Positions 1 to 8,863 of a DNA stretch of 64,000 nt are shown piece after piece (positions within the stretch are counted from its first letter, which is position 1; each line of letters begins with the position of its first letter). This stretch comes from Medakamo hakoo (lineage: Eukaryota; Chlorophyta; Trebouxiophyceae; Coccomyxaceae). The notes beneath the pieces were generated by a model. The model saw only the letters and a list, made by a program, of their open reading frames with translations, was not told the origin of the DNA and made no database searches. Both the position numbers and the translations under genes were made by a program. The stretch covers positions 1,116,001-1,180,000 of the forward strand of contig CP089456.1 in the NCBI GenBank assembly GCA_026636295.1, written 5' to 3'.

Positions 1-1239
1 GGGAGTTGAGAAGGGTGTGTGTGTGTCGCGAGAGGCGGGCGGGCGCGCTGAGAACGTGGGCGGCATGGATGGGGACCCCCGGCCGGGGTTAGGGCCCCTG
101 ACGCCTTCCCTCCCCCCGTCTTCCAAAGACCCCCCCCCCCCCCCGCCTCCAAAAAAAAAAACACTCACCCGCTCCCGGGGCAGGCTGATCTCCTTGGTGA
201 AGCCCTGCTTGGCGAAATACCCGACCGCGTTGTTGTCCGCGTACGTCAGCAGCGCTCCCAACCCGTCCCTGTCCCGCGCGGCCGCCTTGCAATGGTTCAT
301 CAGGCGCGTGCCGAAGCCTTTCACCTGCTCCGACGCCATGACCGCACAGAACGCGACTTCGCCCAACGACGCGGGCGGCGGGAAGGCGCGGTAGGTGATG
401 CCGCCCAGGACGGCCCCGCCACGGCGGACAATGGCGATGGAGCGGTGCGACCGGTCAAAGACCAGGCGGGCGATGTACTCGCGCGGCATGTTGGGCAGCT
501 GGCGCGCGTACACGCCCTTCAGTCCGACGAGCCAGAGGGCTGTGGCGGGGGAGGGCGCGCCGTCGTGGCGCAGGTACACGAACGCCAGGTCGCCCTCCGC
601 TTCCGCGCGGGCCAAGAAGGCCTCGCGCGCCATGTACGGGCCCAGCGCGGACGCGGACGTGGACGCCGGGTTGGCGGCGCCGCCTCGTCCGCCTCCACCG
701 CCGGAGGAGACGATGGTGGACATGATGACGGCGCCCGACGCGCGTGTGGCGGAGGGCAGGCGGGGTGGTGGGGGTGGAGGCGGTGGGAAGTCGTGGCGCG
801 TGGCCGTGCCGATGGCGGCCGCCGTCGTCGCCGTCCCATTCGACGCCGCCCGGTCGCCGTTGGCCGCCGGGTCGGGCACCGCCTGTGTGATGTGATGTCG
901 CGTGGAGGGAGCGGTGTGAGGCGCGCCGTCGCGGTCGTGTGGGAGGCGAGGCACGAGGAGGGGGTGGGACCGGGTTGAAAAAAAAACGCAGTGGCGGGTG
1001 CTCTTCCTCTCCCGCCGCCACGCTCCGACACGGCGCTGGATTCTTCCGCCCGCCGCAGGCGAGGCGGCTGTGCACCCGGCCTCTCGCCTGCATGCGCGGC
1101 CAAGCATGTCGACGGGTGGAAGGCGCGCCGCTTTCCCACCTTTCTCCGCCCCACCTTCTCGCATCGCCCGAATTCCCAACCCCATCTCCCTCCTCCGTCG
1201 CACCTCCACTTTTTGGCGCTTGGCCGGGGAGTCCTCCAT
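1..1239 (-). CDS. GCN5: GCN5-type histone acetyltransferase, 5' part (cut by left edge)
   Basis: Catalytic subunit of SAGA/ADA-type complexes, acetylating histone H3 lysines in the nucleus. Exon 1 is 1239-1204 and exon 2 is 882-169 (minus strand), joined in phase 0; a GTGAGT donor follows at 168 and the third exon, with the bromodomain expected for the family, lies beyond the window. The start gives MEDSPAKRQKVE, a nuclear-localisation-like N terminus, which is why I prefer it to internal Met codons. Residues about 107-250 match the GNAT core of GCN5 closely: QLPNMPREYI, VFDRSHRS, GGITYRAF, the catalytic-Glu segment GEVAFCAV, the acetyl-CoA loop EQVKGFGTRLMNH, and LTYADNNAVGYFAKQGF. The N terminus between them is low complexity (Pro, Gly, Ala). 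It is divergent to RBM42 with 243 bp between starts. Family assignment is near certain; the exon 1 choice is inference. Confidence 0.93.
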   Translation of the reverse strand, partial: MEDSPAKRQKVEVRRRREMGLGIRAMREGGAEKGGKAARLPPVDMLGRACRREAGCTAASPAAGGRIQRRVGAWRRERKSTRHCVFFSTRSHPLLVPRLPHDRDGAPHTAPSTRHHITQAVPDPAANGDRAASNGTATTAAAIGTATRHDFPPPPPPPPRLPSATRASGAVIMSTIVSSGGGGGRGGAANPASTSASALGPYMAREAFLARAEAEGDLAFVYLRHDGAPSPATALWLVGLKGVYARQLPNMPREYIARLVFDRSHRSIAIVRRGGAVLGGITYRAFPPPASLGEVAFCAVMASEQVKGFGTRLMNHCKAAARDRDGLGALLTYADNNAVGYFAKQGFTKEISLPRERVSVFFFGGGGGGGSLEDGGREGVRGPNPGRGSPSMPPTFSARPPASRDTHTPFSTP

Positions 1240-1482
1240 GGTTGCGCGTGGACTGCACGTGTGCGTGGCCTCCAGCCGCGAGATGTTCAGAAGGAAGGCG
1301 CGGCCCTGGCGCGCCGCGGGACTGGGCTGCGCGCGCCGCGCCTGTTCTGCGAAGAAAACTCGTGTTTGCGCCTTCACTGTGTTACACATTCATTGTCTGT
1401 GTGTTTCGTCCGGCGCCAGCGTCAGGGCGCACGTCAGGGCGCGGCGCGGGCGGCCAGCGCCCGTCCACACACCCAGCCAGCC
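1240..1482. promoter_or_regulatory. Divergent intergenic region GCN5 / RBM42
   Basis: The 243 bp between two back-to-back start codons must carry both promoters and both 5' leaders. No TATA box is evident by eye. Assignment rests on gene layout only. Confidence 0.5.
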
Positions 1483-2632
1483 ATGGACGACGAGCTGGCC
1501 GCCTTCTTCTCCGAGGTGGCCGAGGTCGAAAAGGCGGTGGCAGCCGACGGCGGCGGCGAAGCCAATGCTTCAGAAGAGCCAGCAGCCAAGCTGCCGCCAC
1601 CGCCGCCACCTCCGTCTGGCAAGCTGCCACCGCCGCCAGGTCCCGGGCCATCCAGCGCAGGCGGCGACAAGGTGAGAGATTGACGGGGAATGGACGGCCG
1701 TCGTTCCCTCACGTGTCGCAACGCGCCCGCGTGCGCTGCCAACCCGCGCTCACCATGCCCATTCCATCCCACACCCCCAGGCCGGCAAGCTGCCGCCGCC
1801 GCCGCCGCCGTCGGTACCTGCGGCCGCTAAGCTGGCGCCTCCACCACCACCTGCGGCCAAGCTAGCGCCCCCTCCACCGCCTGGCCCGGCTGCACCCCCA
1901 CTGCCGCCCCCACCCGGCCCGTCCCTCCCGCCGCCCGGCGTCGCCGGCCCGCCGCCCGGCTACTTCCAGCCGCCGCCGCCGGTGTACGGAGGAGGAGGAG
2001 GAGGAGGAGGAGGAGGAGGCGGTGGTGGCCACCCGTACGCCGGCGGGCCGCCGCCACCGCCGCCGCAGCACTACCACCACCACCACCAGCACCACCCTCC
2101 GCCTCCACCCTACGCGCCGCCGCCGCCGCAGCCGCATTACCCAGGCGCGTCCGCCGGGCCCGGCGCGCCCTCCGCCGCCGACGGCGCCGCCGTCGACAAG
2201 GCCAAAGCCGTCCCGCGCATGATGGGCGGGGAGACGTGGTACGACCCCACGCTCGCGGCCTGGCCCGCCAACGACTTCCGCATCTTTGTCGGCAACCTGG
2301 GCCAGGAGGTGACGGACGACGTCCTGGCCCGGTCCTTTTCCCACTTCCCGTCCTTCGCCATGGCCCGCGTCATCAAGGACAAGCGCCTGGGCAAGTCCCG
2401 CGGCTTCGGCTTCGTGTCGTTCCTGGACGCGGGCGCGGGCGCGGCGGCGCTGCGGGCCATGGACGGCACCTACGTCGGCAACCGCCCGTGCCAGCTGCGC
2501 AAGTCCACGTGGGAGGAACGGTCGCTGGGCGAGCCTGGCGGGAGCGGCGGCGGCGGGAAGAAGAAGGGCGGGCAGCGCCTGCCGGACAAGCGCATGCTCA
2601 AGCGGCACAACCTGCTGCTGACAAAAAAATGA
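1483..2632 (+). CDS. RBM42: RBM42-like RRM RNA-binding protein
   Basis: Nuclear RNA-binding protein of the RBM42 family, linked in other eukaryotes to the spliceosome. Exons 1483-1671 and 1781-2632 join in phase 0 (donor GTGAGA, acceptor CAG) to give 346 residues. Residues 1-228 are Pro-rich, with repeated AKLPPPPP-like blocks, a Gly run encoded by GGA repeats near 1986-2025 and a His-rich patch. The single RRM is at about 229-305: RNP2 IFVGNL and RNP1 KSRGFGFVSF, followed by the family-specific tail VGNRPCQLRKSTWEERS. The last residues are basic (KRMLKRHNLLLTKK). Architecture, Pro-rich arm then one C-terminal RRM, is that of RBM42. It converges on the Rab gene. Confidence 0.93.
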
Positions 2633-2885
2633 GGAGGGTGGTGGGGATGGATGGGGGTGGGGAAAAAAGAGAGCCGGGCGGGCGTGCAGCGATAGAAAGA
2701 AGAAGAAAAAACTCGACTCACTCTCTCACACTCTCACACGGCACCCCCTGGTGGCCGGCGTACGGGCATTGGCCCGCCCCGCCCCTGGACGGCGGCAGGC
2801 GCTCTCAAAGACGGCTGCGCCCGCGCCCACCCACCCACCCACCCACCCACCCTCCACCCTGTGGAGGAGGGTTGTTTCTCCTACC

Positions 2886-3572
2886 CTAACAGCATGCCGA
2901 CCGCTTGCCGCCCCCACCGCCCGCCGCCGTGTCCGTCACCACGATCTTCGTCCCCTCCCCCGGCGCGGGGCCCGCCCCCTCCGCCGCCAGGGCTTTCTTG
3001 GACACGATGTGGTAAATCTCCGTCAGGATTTTTTGGAACGCGGCTTCCACGTTGGTCGCTTCCAGCGCGGACGTCTCGATGAAACTCAGGCCTTCCCGCT
3101 CGCAAAAGGCGGCCGCGTCCTCGGCTTGCACCGCCCGCAAGTGCCGCAGGTCGGCCTTGTTGCCGACGAGGGAGATGACGATGTTGGCGTCCGCGTGGTC
3201 GCGCAGCTCCTTCAACCACCGCTCCACGTTTTCAAAGGTGACGCCCTTGGTGATGTCGTAGACCAGCAGGGCGCCGACCGCGCCGCGGTAGTACGCGGAC
3301 GTGATCGCCCGGTACCGTTCCTGGCCCGCCGTGTCCCAGATCTGGGCCTTGACGGTCTTGCCGTCGACGGAGATGGAGCGCGTCGCGAACTCGACGCCGA
3401 TCGTGCTCTTCGACTCCAGGCAAAACTCGTTGCGAGTGAACCGGGACAGCAGGTTGGACTTGCCGACGCCGGAGTCGCCGATGAGGACGACCTTGAACAG
3501 GTAGTCGTAGCTGCGGTTGGGGGCGGGTGTGGAGCGGGCGCGGGCGTGAGAGACGGGGGGGGCGAACGCCAT
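2886..3572 (-). CDS. Rab11/RabA-family small GTPase
   Basis: Membrane-traffic GTPase of the Rab11 (plant RabA) group, acting at trans-Golgi and recycling endosomes. The full frame gives 228 residues with P-loop GDSGVGKSN, switch [23 protein letters not shown] and ETSAL, and ends in CC for geranylgeranylation. The effector region matches Rab11 closely ([19 protein letters not shown]). The N terminus is uncertain. Read straight through it starts [14 protein letters not shown]; a 57-nt intron (3567-3511, donor GTTCGC, acceptor CCGCAG, pyrimidine-rich) would instead join Met-Ala directly to [11 protein letters not shown] and give 209 residues, closer to normal Rab length. No other ATG lies upstream. 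It is divergent to BCD1. Confidence 0.95.
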   Translation of the reverse strand: MAFAPPVSHARARSTPAPNRSYDYLFKVVLIGDSGVGKSNLLSRFTRNEFCLESKSTIGVEFATRSISVDGKTVKAQIWDTAGQERYRAITSAYYRGAVGALLVYDITKGVTFENVERWLKELRDHADANIVISLVGNKADLRHLRAVQAEDAAAFCEREGLSFIETSALEATNVEAAFQKILTEIYHIVSKKALAAEGAGPAPGEGTKIVVTDTAAGGGGGKRSACC

Positions 3573-4234
3573 GGGAATGGGGCGCGCGCGTACTGGGGTT
3601 GTTTTCTTTTGCGGCTGTGGCTGCGCGGCCCACCACGCGCGTGCGCGGCGGACGCTACAGGCACCGTGCCGTGGCGGGAGGCGAGGGGAGGGCGGCGGCG
3701 AACGGCGTGACGGAGGAGACGGGCGGAACGCGGACGTGGCGGTTTCGGCGCGTCTGCGTTTTCGCGCCTCTCTCTTCCTCCCACGAGCCGAGGGGCCCGA
3801 CGCCAGCGTCTCCCAGCGCTCGCGCAGGGTGGAGCAGGAGGTCAGTAGCTTGCTGCGCTCAAAGAAAAGCCAGGGGAATGGTCGAAACGCACTCGTCGTC
3901 CGGCTTGTTCATGGTGGAAGGGAGGTGTCCGCGAGGAGTCGATGCGCGCGGCCGGTGCGCGTTCTCTCTCTACCGTGCGGGGCTTTCCGTGCACTCACGC
4001 AGCAGGGGGTGTGCACAGGGGAGAGCGGGGCCTGCAGGCGCGCTGTCAAGCGGACAGGTGCGTCTGTGTGCGTGCGAATCCGCGCCGCACGGTGCGAGAA
4101 AACAAATAATGGAGAGCAAGCGGGGGTGGACGCGGCCTCTCTCCTTCCTTCACTCTGCCCAACGCGGCCGCGCTCTTTTTTCGGCCCGCGGACCGCAGCG
4201 AAAGAAGGCGGGCCACTCCACCCCTCTGTCCTCC
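3573..4234. promoter_or_regulatory. Gene-free stretch between divergent Rab11 and BCD1
   Basis: These 662 bp separate two divergent start codons. Open frames cross it on both strands, but none has family resemblance or good splice context. It probably carries both promoters and leaders; no discrete motif is supportable. Confidence 0.4.
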
Positions 4235-5217
4235 ATGGCCCAGGTCCCAGAGGGTGCGTGCTGCCCGGCTGTGCGGTCGCGTGCCTGCCGAAAGCGTGCT
4301 GGACGCGCACGAAAACCAAGGCCCCGGCGGACCAATGGCCAGCTCGCTCTCCTCTCTCGCCAACCTCTGGGCCCCTCACGCAGCGTTCCCCACACACGCA
4401 CGACACAGCCGCCGACCCGCCTGCGCCCCCACCGTCCGCCTCGGCCCAACCATCCTGCGCCACATGCGGCGCCCCCTCCAAGTACCGGTGCCCGGCCTGT
4501 GACGCCCGGTCCTGTTCGGCGGCGTGCGTGGCCGCGCACAAGTCCGCGCCGCCGGGGTGCACAGGCAAACGCCCGCCACCGCCACGCCCGGCCTACGTCC
4601 CTTTGTCGGCCTTTGACGATGCCACGCTGGCCGCGGATGTGGCCCTGTTGCAGGCCATCCAGGACGCGACGACGACGAGTGACAGGAGGGGCGGTGGAGG
4701 GGCGGGTGCGCCACCTCCTCCAGCCCGCCTGCCCGTCCGCCTGCGCCGCCTGGAAGCCGAGGCCCGGCGGCGGGGCGTCGCCCTGCGCCTGCAGCCGCCT
4801 GGCATGAGCCGGCGGACCAAGAACAGCACGCGCTACGACAAAAGGACCCGCACCCTGCACTGGCACGTGGAGTGGCGGTTTCACGGGAGCGGTGGTGCGG
4901 GTGGCGGCGGCGGGAGCCCGGCCGCCGTCGTCGAGTCGGCCGGCGTGGCAGAGACCGACACGCTGGCCGCCGCCTTGTCCCGGCCCGGCCTGCTGGGCGG
5001 CGGCCCACGACCAGAGCTGGTTCCGTACGCCGACGCGTTGAGCTCGGGTTCGCTGACCCTGCGCCTGCGCCTGGAGGGCGGGCGCGCGGGCACGCCTGCC
5101 TGGGCGCCGCTCGACCCGACCTCCACGCTCGGTTCCGCCCTGGCTGGGCGCACGGTCCTGGAGTTCCCGACGGTTGCCGTCCTGCTGCCGGGCGCGGAGA
5201 GTGCCTGCCCAGTGTAG
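4235..5217 (+). CDS. BCD1: BCD1/ZNHIT6-like box C/D snoRNP assembly factor
   Basis: HIT-zinc-finger protein needed for assembly or stability of box C/D snoRNPs in the nucleus. Exon 1 (4235-4253) codes MAQVPE and one further base; exon 2 is 4409-5217. The phase-1 join (donor GTGCGT, acceptor CACAG) gives 275 residues. Without this tiny exon the long frame has no ATG near the conserved part. The zf-HIT is at about residues 22-52 (CATCG, YRCPACD, CSAAC, AAHK). Downstream come the BCD1-specific block PPGMSRRTKNSTRYDKRT and LHWHVEWRF, known from ZNHIT6/Bcd1 orthologues, and a C-terminal beta-rich segment with low-complexity inserts. It converges on the SAPS gene with 220 bp between stops. Confidence 0.9.
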
Positions 5218-5437
5218 AACTGTAGAAAAAAACAGACGCTTCTTCCTGTCCGAAAAATACCACACACGCTCGCGTTCCACCCCTCCCCCGCCCAACCACC
5301 ACCTCTCTCTCACTCCCTCCCGCTTCTTTTGTTCTCTCCCTGCCTCCTTGCGCGCGCAGAACACACTCACACACAGAAAAAAACAAACAAAAAAGGTATT
5401 CCAAAGGAGCTTTTAGAGTGGGAAGGAAACTTTCATT

Positions 5438-8245
5438 CTAAGGCGTGGCGTCAGCGGGCGAGCCATCCAGCGTCGGCGGTGGGCGGAGCGGCACGGCCGC
5501 AGCCGCGGGCGTGTCGGCAGAGACGGCGCCTTCCTCGCGGCCCGCCGCCGGGATGGAGATGGCCGGCGAAGGCGGCGGCGAGCCGGACCCGACGCGCGGA
5601 GCAGTCGGCACAGTGGGTGCAGGCTGCACGGGCGCTGCGGCCGCGGCCGCCGCAATCCCGGTCCCGCTGTCGTCGCTGGACAGGCCGCCCAGCGATGTGT
5701 CTGGCGGGTGGGATTCCGGGAAAGCGTCCCAAGCCGCGGAGGACGGGTCCGGCGATGGAGCGGCGGCGGCGGCGGAGGCGGCGGCGGCGGCCTTGGTCCC
5801 GCCTTCTTCTTCTTCTTCGTCGTCCGACGACGACGAAGAGGACGAGGTCGACGTGGACGAAGACGACGACGAGCCACCGCTGCTCGAGCCGTCCTCGTCC
5901 TCCCCGCCCGACGAGGAGGACAGCGAGGGGATGGACCCGGAGATGCGCATGGCGTTGATGGACGCGGCGGCTTCGGCGAGCTGCTGCAAGTCGAGCGGCG
6001 AGCCGGCCGGGCCCGCACCGCCGCCGCCGCCACCGCTCCCTTCGTCTTCGTCGGCGGGCGGCGGGCTGGCCAGGCCACGCCGGGCCGCGCCGCCGCCGCC
6101 CTCCTCCTCCTCGTCTTCGTCGTCGTCGTCCCGGCCCCACGCATCGAAGCCGTCGGCCCGCATGCCCAAGCCCAACGCCGGGAAGGCCGTCGGCGCGGGG
6201 CGCCCGCACTCCCACGCGTCCGGGTCGTCCAGCTCCGTCCGCGCCCGTAAATCGCCGTCCGCCCAGGCCGCCCAGTCCGGGTCGCCCGCCAGCGCGTCCG
6301 CGACGGCACGGGAACCCGCTGCCAGCGCCAGCAAGCGGTTGCCCAGGTGCGTGACGTGGCCGAGGTAGCCCGCGCGGAGGGGCGGGCGCTCTGCGGCCCG
6401 GGCGTCTCCCGGCAGGGGGATCGGCCGCACCTCCACCGGCAGGCGGGCCAGCCAGCGCGGGAGCGCCGCCACGTGGAGGACGTGGTGCAGCAAGCCGGCC
6501 GGCGAGCCCGGGTCCGCGTCCGCGCCGCGTGGGGACGTGCGGGAGGGCGGGCCGTCGGCGGCCCCACCCTCGCCCTCACCCTCCGCGCCCTCCTCTCCCT
6601 CCTCCTCGTCTTCTTCCTCGCACGCCATCGCCACGTCCAGCGCCGCCAGCAGCAGCGCCGTCACGTGGTGGTGCAGCAGGTTGTTGAACGGGTACCGCTC
6701 AAACAGGGCCAGGCACCGGGCGATGGCGCCGGACCGGACGACGCCCGCGACGGCGGCGGCGCGGCCCGAGCGCAGGAGCGCGACGAGCAGCGCGACGGCC
6801 TTGATGCGAGTCAGGCCGAGCGGCGGGGCCAGGACGCCGTACGGCGTCAGCTGCTCGCCCTCCGCGTGTTGCGGTGGGCGTGGAGTGGACGACGGCTCTT
6901 CCCCGCCTTCGGCAGGCGTCGTCGACAAGACGCCGCCGCGCGGGCCCGCGTCCAACAGGGCGGCCAGCTGCGACAGGCGGGGCGCGACGCCCGCGACCGC
7001 GGCGTCTTTCGTCGCAATGTCCACCTCCGCCGCCGCCGCCGCGGCCGCGGGAGACAGCAGGTGCGGGTCGGCGGGCGGGTCCTTGGGTTCTAGCAGGGCG
7101 ATGCAGACTTCCAGGGCCTGGACGGACGGCGGGTGTGGGGGCGGCGGAGTGGTGGTGGCAGCCCCGTTTTCAGGGGCTGCTGCCGCCCCGTCCGGGCGCG
7201 GCGCGAGCGCGCGGTCGAGCAGCGCGTCCAAAAACTCCGGGTCCGCGAACGCGGGCAGCAGAGGCGACGCGTGCGCCCGGACGACGGCGGCCAGCACGGC
7301 AGCCGCGTGTTTCTGGGCGTCGGGCGGCGCCGAGGGCGCCAGGCAGTCGAGCAGGCCGGACAAGACGCCCGCGCCGCGCAGCCACGCGAGCTGGGCGGGC
7401 GGCAGGCCCATCGCGTCGTCCGCGCCCAGGAGCCGGGCCACGACTTCGGCGACCGACGCCGTGTCGACGTGGGCGACCAGGCGGGCCAGCGTGGACGGGT
7501 TTTCCCGCAGGAAGGCCATGACGCCCTCCGTGCGGCGGGCCAACAGCCGGGCGGCCAACCGGGCAAAGTAGCCTGCGCGCACGCACTCGAGCGGCGGCGG
7601 CGCGTCCAAGACGCTGAACAGCGTCGCCAGCAGGCCGGGCGTGTCCAGGAGCGTGGCCGTGATGGCGTCCACTTCACAGCACAGGACTTCGCAGGCGGCG
7701 AACGGGTACTTGAACCGGGCCTTGCGGTCGGCGTCTGCACGGGGGGTGGGGGATGAGGGGTGAGGGGGGGGGGGGGCGCACGTGCGGCGCGAGAGCGCGA
7801 GCGTTTGTTTTTTGCGGCGGGCGGCGCCGACCCATTCACCCGCCCTCCCGGCGGCCGCCTGCACGGCACGGCAGCCGGGTCGGCCATACGCACTTGCCAT
7901 GGGTGGGAGGCACGCAGAGGCTGGACGCAATGGCCAGGGCGTGCGCAAAGTGCGCCGCTGTCTCGACCGCCGCCGGCCGCGCCCCCAACCCCTCAACAAC
8001 CGCAACCCACGCACGCCCCGCTCGACGTCCGCACCTTCCGGCGGCGGGCCGACCGCGTACTCCAGCAGCTGGCGGACGACGTCCGGGCCGCGCAGGTAGT
8101 CGACGAGCCGCCCATTCAGCGCTCGCGCCTCTTGCACCAGGTCCTCCTCGTCCAGCAGGTCGGCCAGCGTGAACGCTTCCCGGTCCAGGACCGCGTCCAC
8201 GGCCGACCCCTGGATGGCCGCGCCCGGCACCGCCCGCCAGAACAT
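5438..8245 (-). CDS. SAPS-family protein phosphatase 6 regulatory subunit
   Basis: Scaffold subunit that binds and directs PP6 (Sit4 in yeast) catalytic subunit. Exon 1 is 8245-8035 and exon 2 is 7734-5438 on the minus strand (phase 1, donor GTGCGG), giving 835 residues. The start MFWRAVPGAAIQGSAVDAVL is the usual SAPS N terminus, followed by FTLADLLDEEDLVQEARALN and, after the intron, ARFKYPFAACEVLCCEVDAI, a hallmark of the family. Helical-repeat sequence runs to about residue 540. The tail is a Ser/Asp/Glu-rich low-complexity region with a long run of Ser and acidic residues. The preceding long open frame includes translated intron and 5' leader, which I removed. Divergent to the GATA gene. 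Confidence 0.93.
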   Translation of the reverse strand: MFWRAVPGAAIQGSAVDAVLDREAFTLADLLDEEDLVQEARALNGRLVDYLRGPDVVRQLLEYAVGPPPEGADVERGVRGLRLLRGWGRGRRRSRQRRTLRTPWPLRPASACLPPMASAYGRPGCRAVQAAAGRAGEWVGAARRKKQTLALSRRTCAPPPPHPSSPTPRADADRKARFKYPFAACEVLCCEVDAITATLLDTPGLLATLFSVLDAPPPLECVRAGYFARLAARLLARRTEGVMAFLRENPSTLARLVAHVDTASVAEVVARLLGADDAMGLPPAQLAWLRGAGVLSGLLDCLAPSAPPDAQKHAAAVLAAVVRAHASPLLPAFADPEFLDALLDRALAPRPDGAAAAPENGAATTTPPPPHPPSVQALEVCIALLEPKDPPADPHLLSPAAAAAAAEVDIATKDAAVAGVAPRLSQLAALLDAGPRGGVLSTTPAEGGEEPSSTPRPPQHAEGEQLTPYGVLAPPLGLTRIKAVALLVALLRSGRAAAVAGVVRSGAIARCLALFERYPFNNLLHHHVTALLLAALDVAMACEEEDEEEGEEGAEGEGEGGAADGPPSRTSPRGADADPGSPAGLLHHVLHVAALPRWLARLPVEVRPIPLPGDARAAERPPLRAGYLGHVTHLGNRLLALAAGSRAVADALAGDPDWAAWADGDLRARTELDDPDAWECGRPAPTAFPALGLGMRADGFDAWGRDDDDEDEEEEGGGGAARRGLASPPPADEDEGSGGGGGGAGPAGSPLDLQQLAEAAASINAMRISGSIPSLSSSSGGEDEDGSSSGGSSSSSSTSTSSSSSSSDDEEEEEGGTKAAAAASAAAAAPSPDPSSAAWDAFPESHPPDTSLGGLSSDDSGTGIAAAAAAAPVQPAPTVPTAPRVGSGSPPPSPAISIPAAGREEGAVSADTPAAAAVPLRPPPTLDGSPADATP

Positions 8246-8863
8246 GGGTGGTGGGCCGGTGCTTTTTTTTTTTCTGGGCTTCCTTCCTGCGGGGTGCGGC
8301 TCAATCGACGCGGCACTTCTTTGTTCCGCGCCGACCCCCGCCCGCCCGACAGGGATCTGCGGGGGAGGCCGCGGGAGGCCGCGCGTGCGCGGCGCCTGCT
8401 GTGTGGGCGCGCGCGCGAGCTGGGTGGAGTGAGAGGCGCTGCAGCGCCCCCCTTTTTTGTGTTTCTGTGTGCGGGGTCGCAGCCCTGAAGAGAGCGCAGT
8501 GGTGGGGAGGCGCGCGGCGAGCGCGAGCGCTCCACCTTGCCCCCACCGCTGGAGGCGCGCGCGGGCGTGAGCACCTGCGCCGCCGTCGGAGTGCCGCATT
8601 CCCGGTCCCTCCCGTTTTTTTCGCCGGTCCGGATTGGGTTACACCGTGCCAGCACGGTGTACCGTGCGGGGGAGTGGCGTGCGGGCGGGGGTGCGGACTC
8701 GTCCGGCCGGCCCCCCGTCCATGCACGAGGGAGGCGCCCGCGCGCCCAGGCGTCCCAAGCCGTCACTTTTGTTTTCTCTCCGGCGGCAGGCTGCGTTGCC
8801 GCCGGGTGTGCGCGCGTTTTTGGGCCGCCTCCCGCCTTCCAACCCCTCCCGTTTTTTCTTGCC
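8246..8863. promoter_or_regulatory. Gene-free stretch upstream of the SAPS and GATA genes
   Basis: No convincing gene. It contains a perfect 10-bp-arm palindrome at 8640-8661 (listed separately) and a T9 run. Likely shared regulatory DNA for the two divergent genes. Confidence 0.4.
8640..8661. repeat. 22-bp dyad, two 10-bp arms with 2-bp spacer
   Basis: The arms TACACCGTGC and GCACGGTGTA are exact reverse complements separated by CA. It sits about 395 bp upstream of the SAPS start and about 220 bp upstream of the possible first GATA exon. It could be a binding site for a dimeric regulator or a hairpin; function is inference. Confidence 0.7.
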
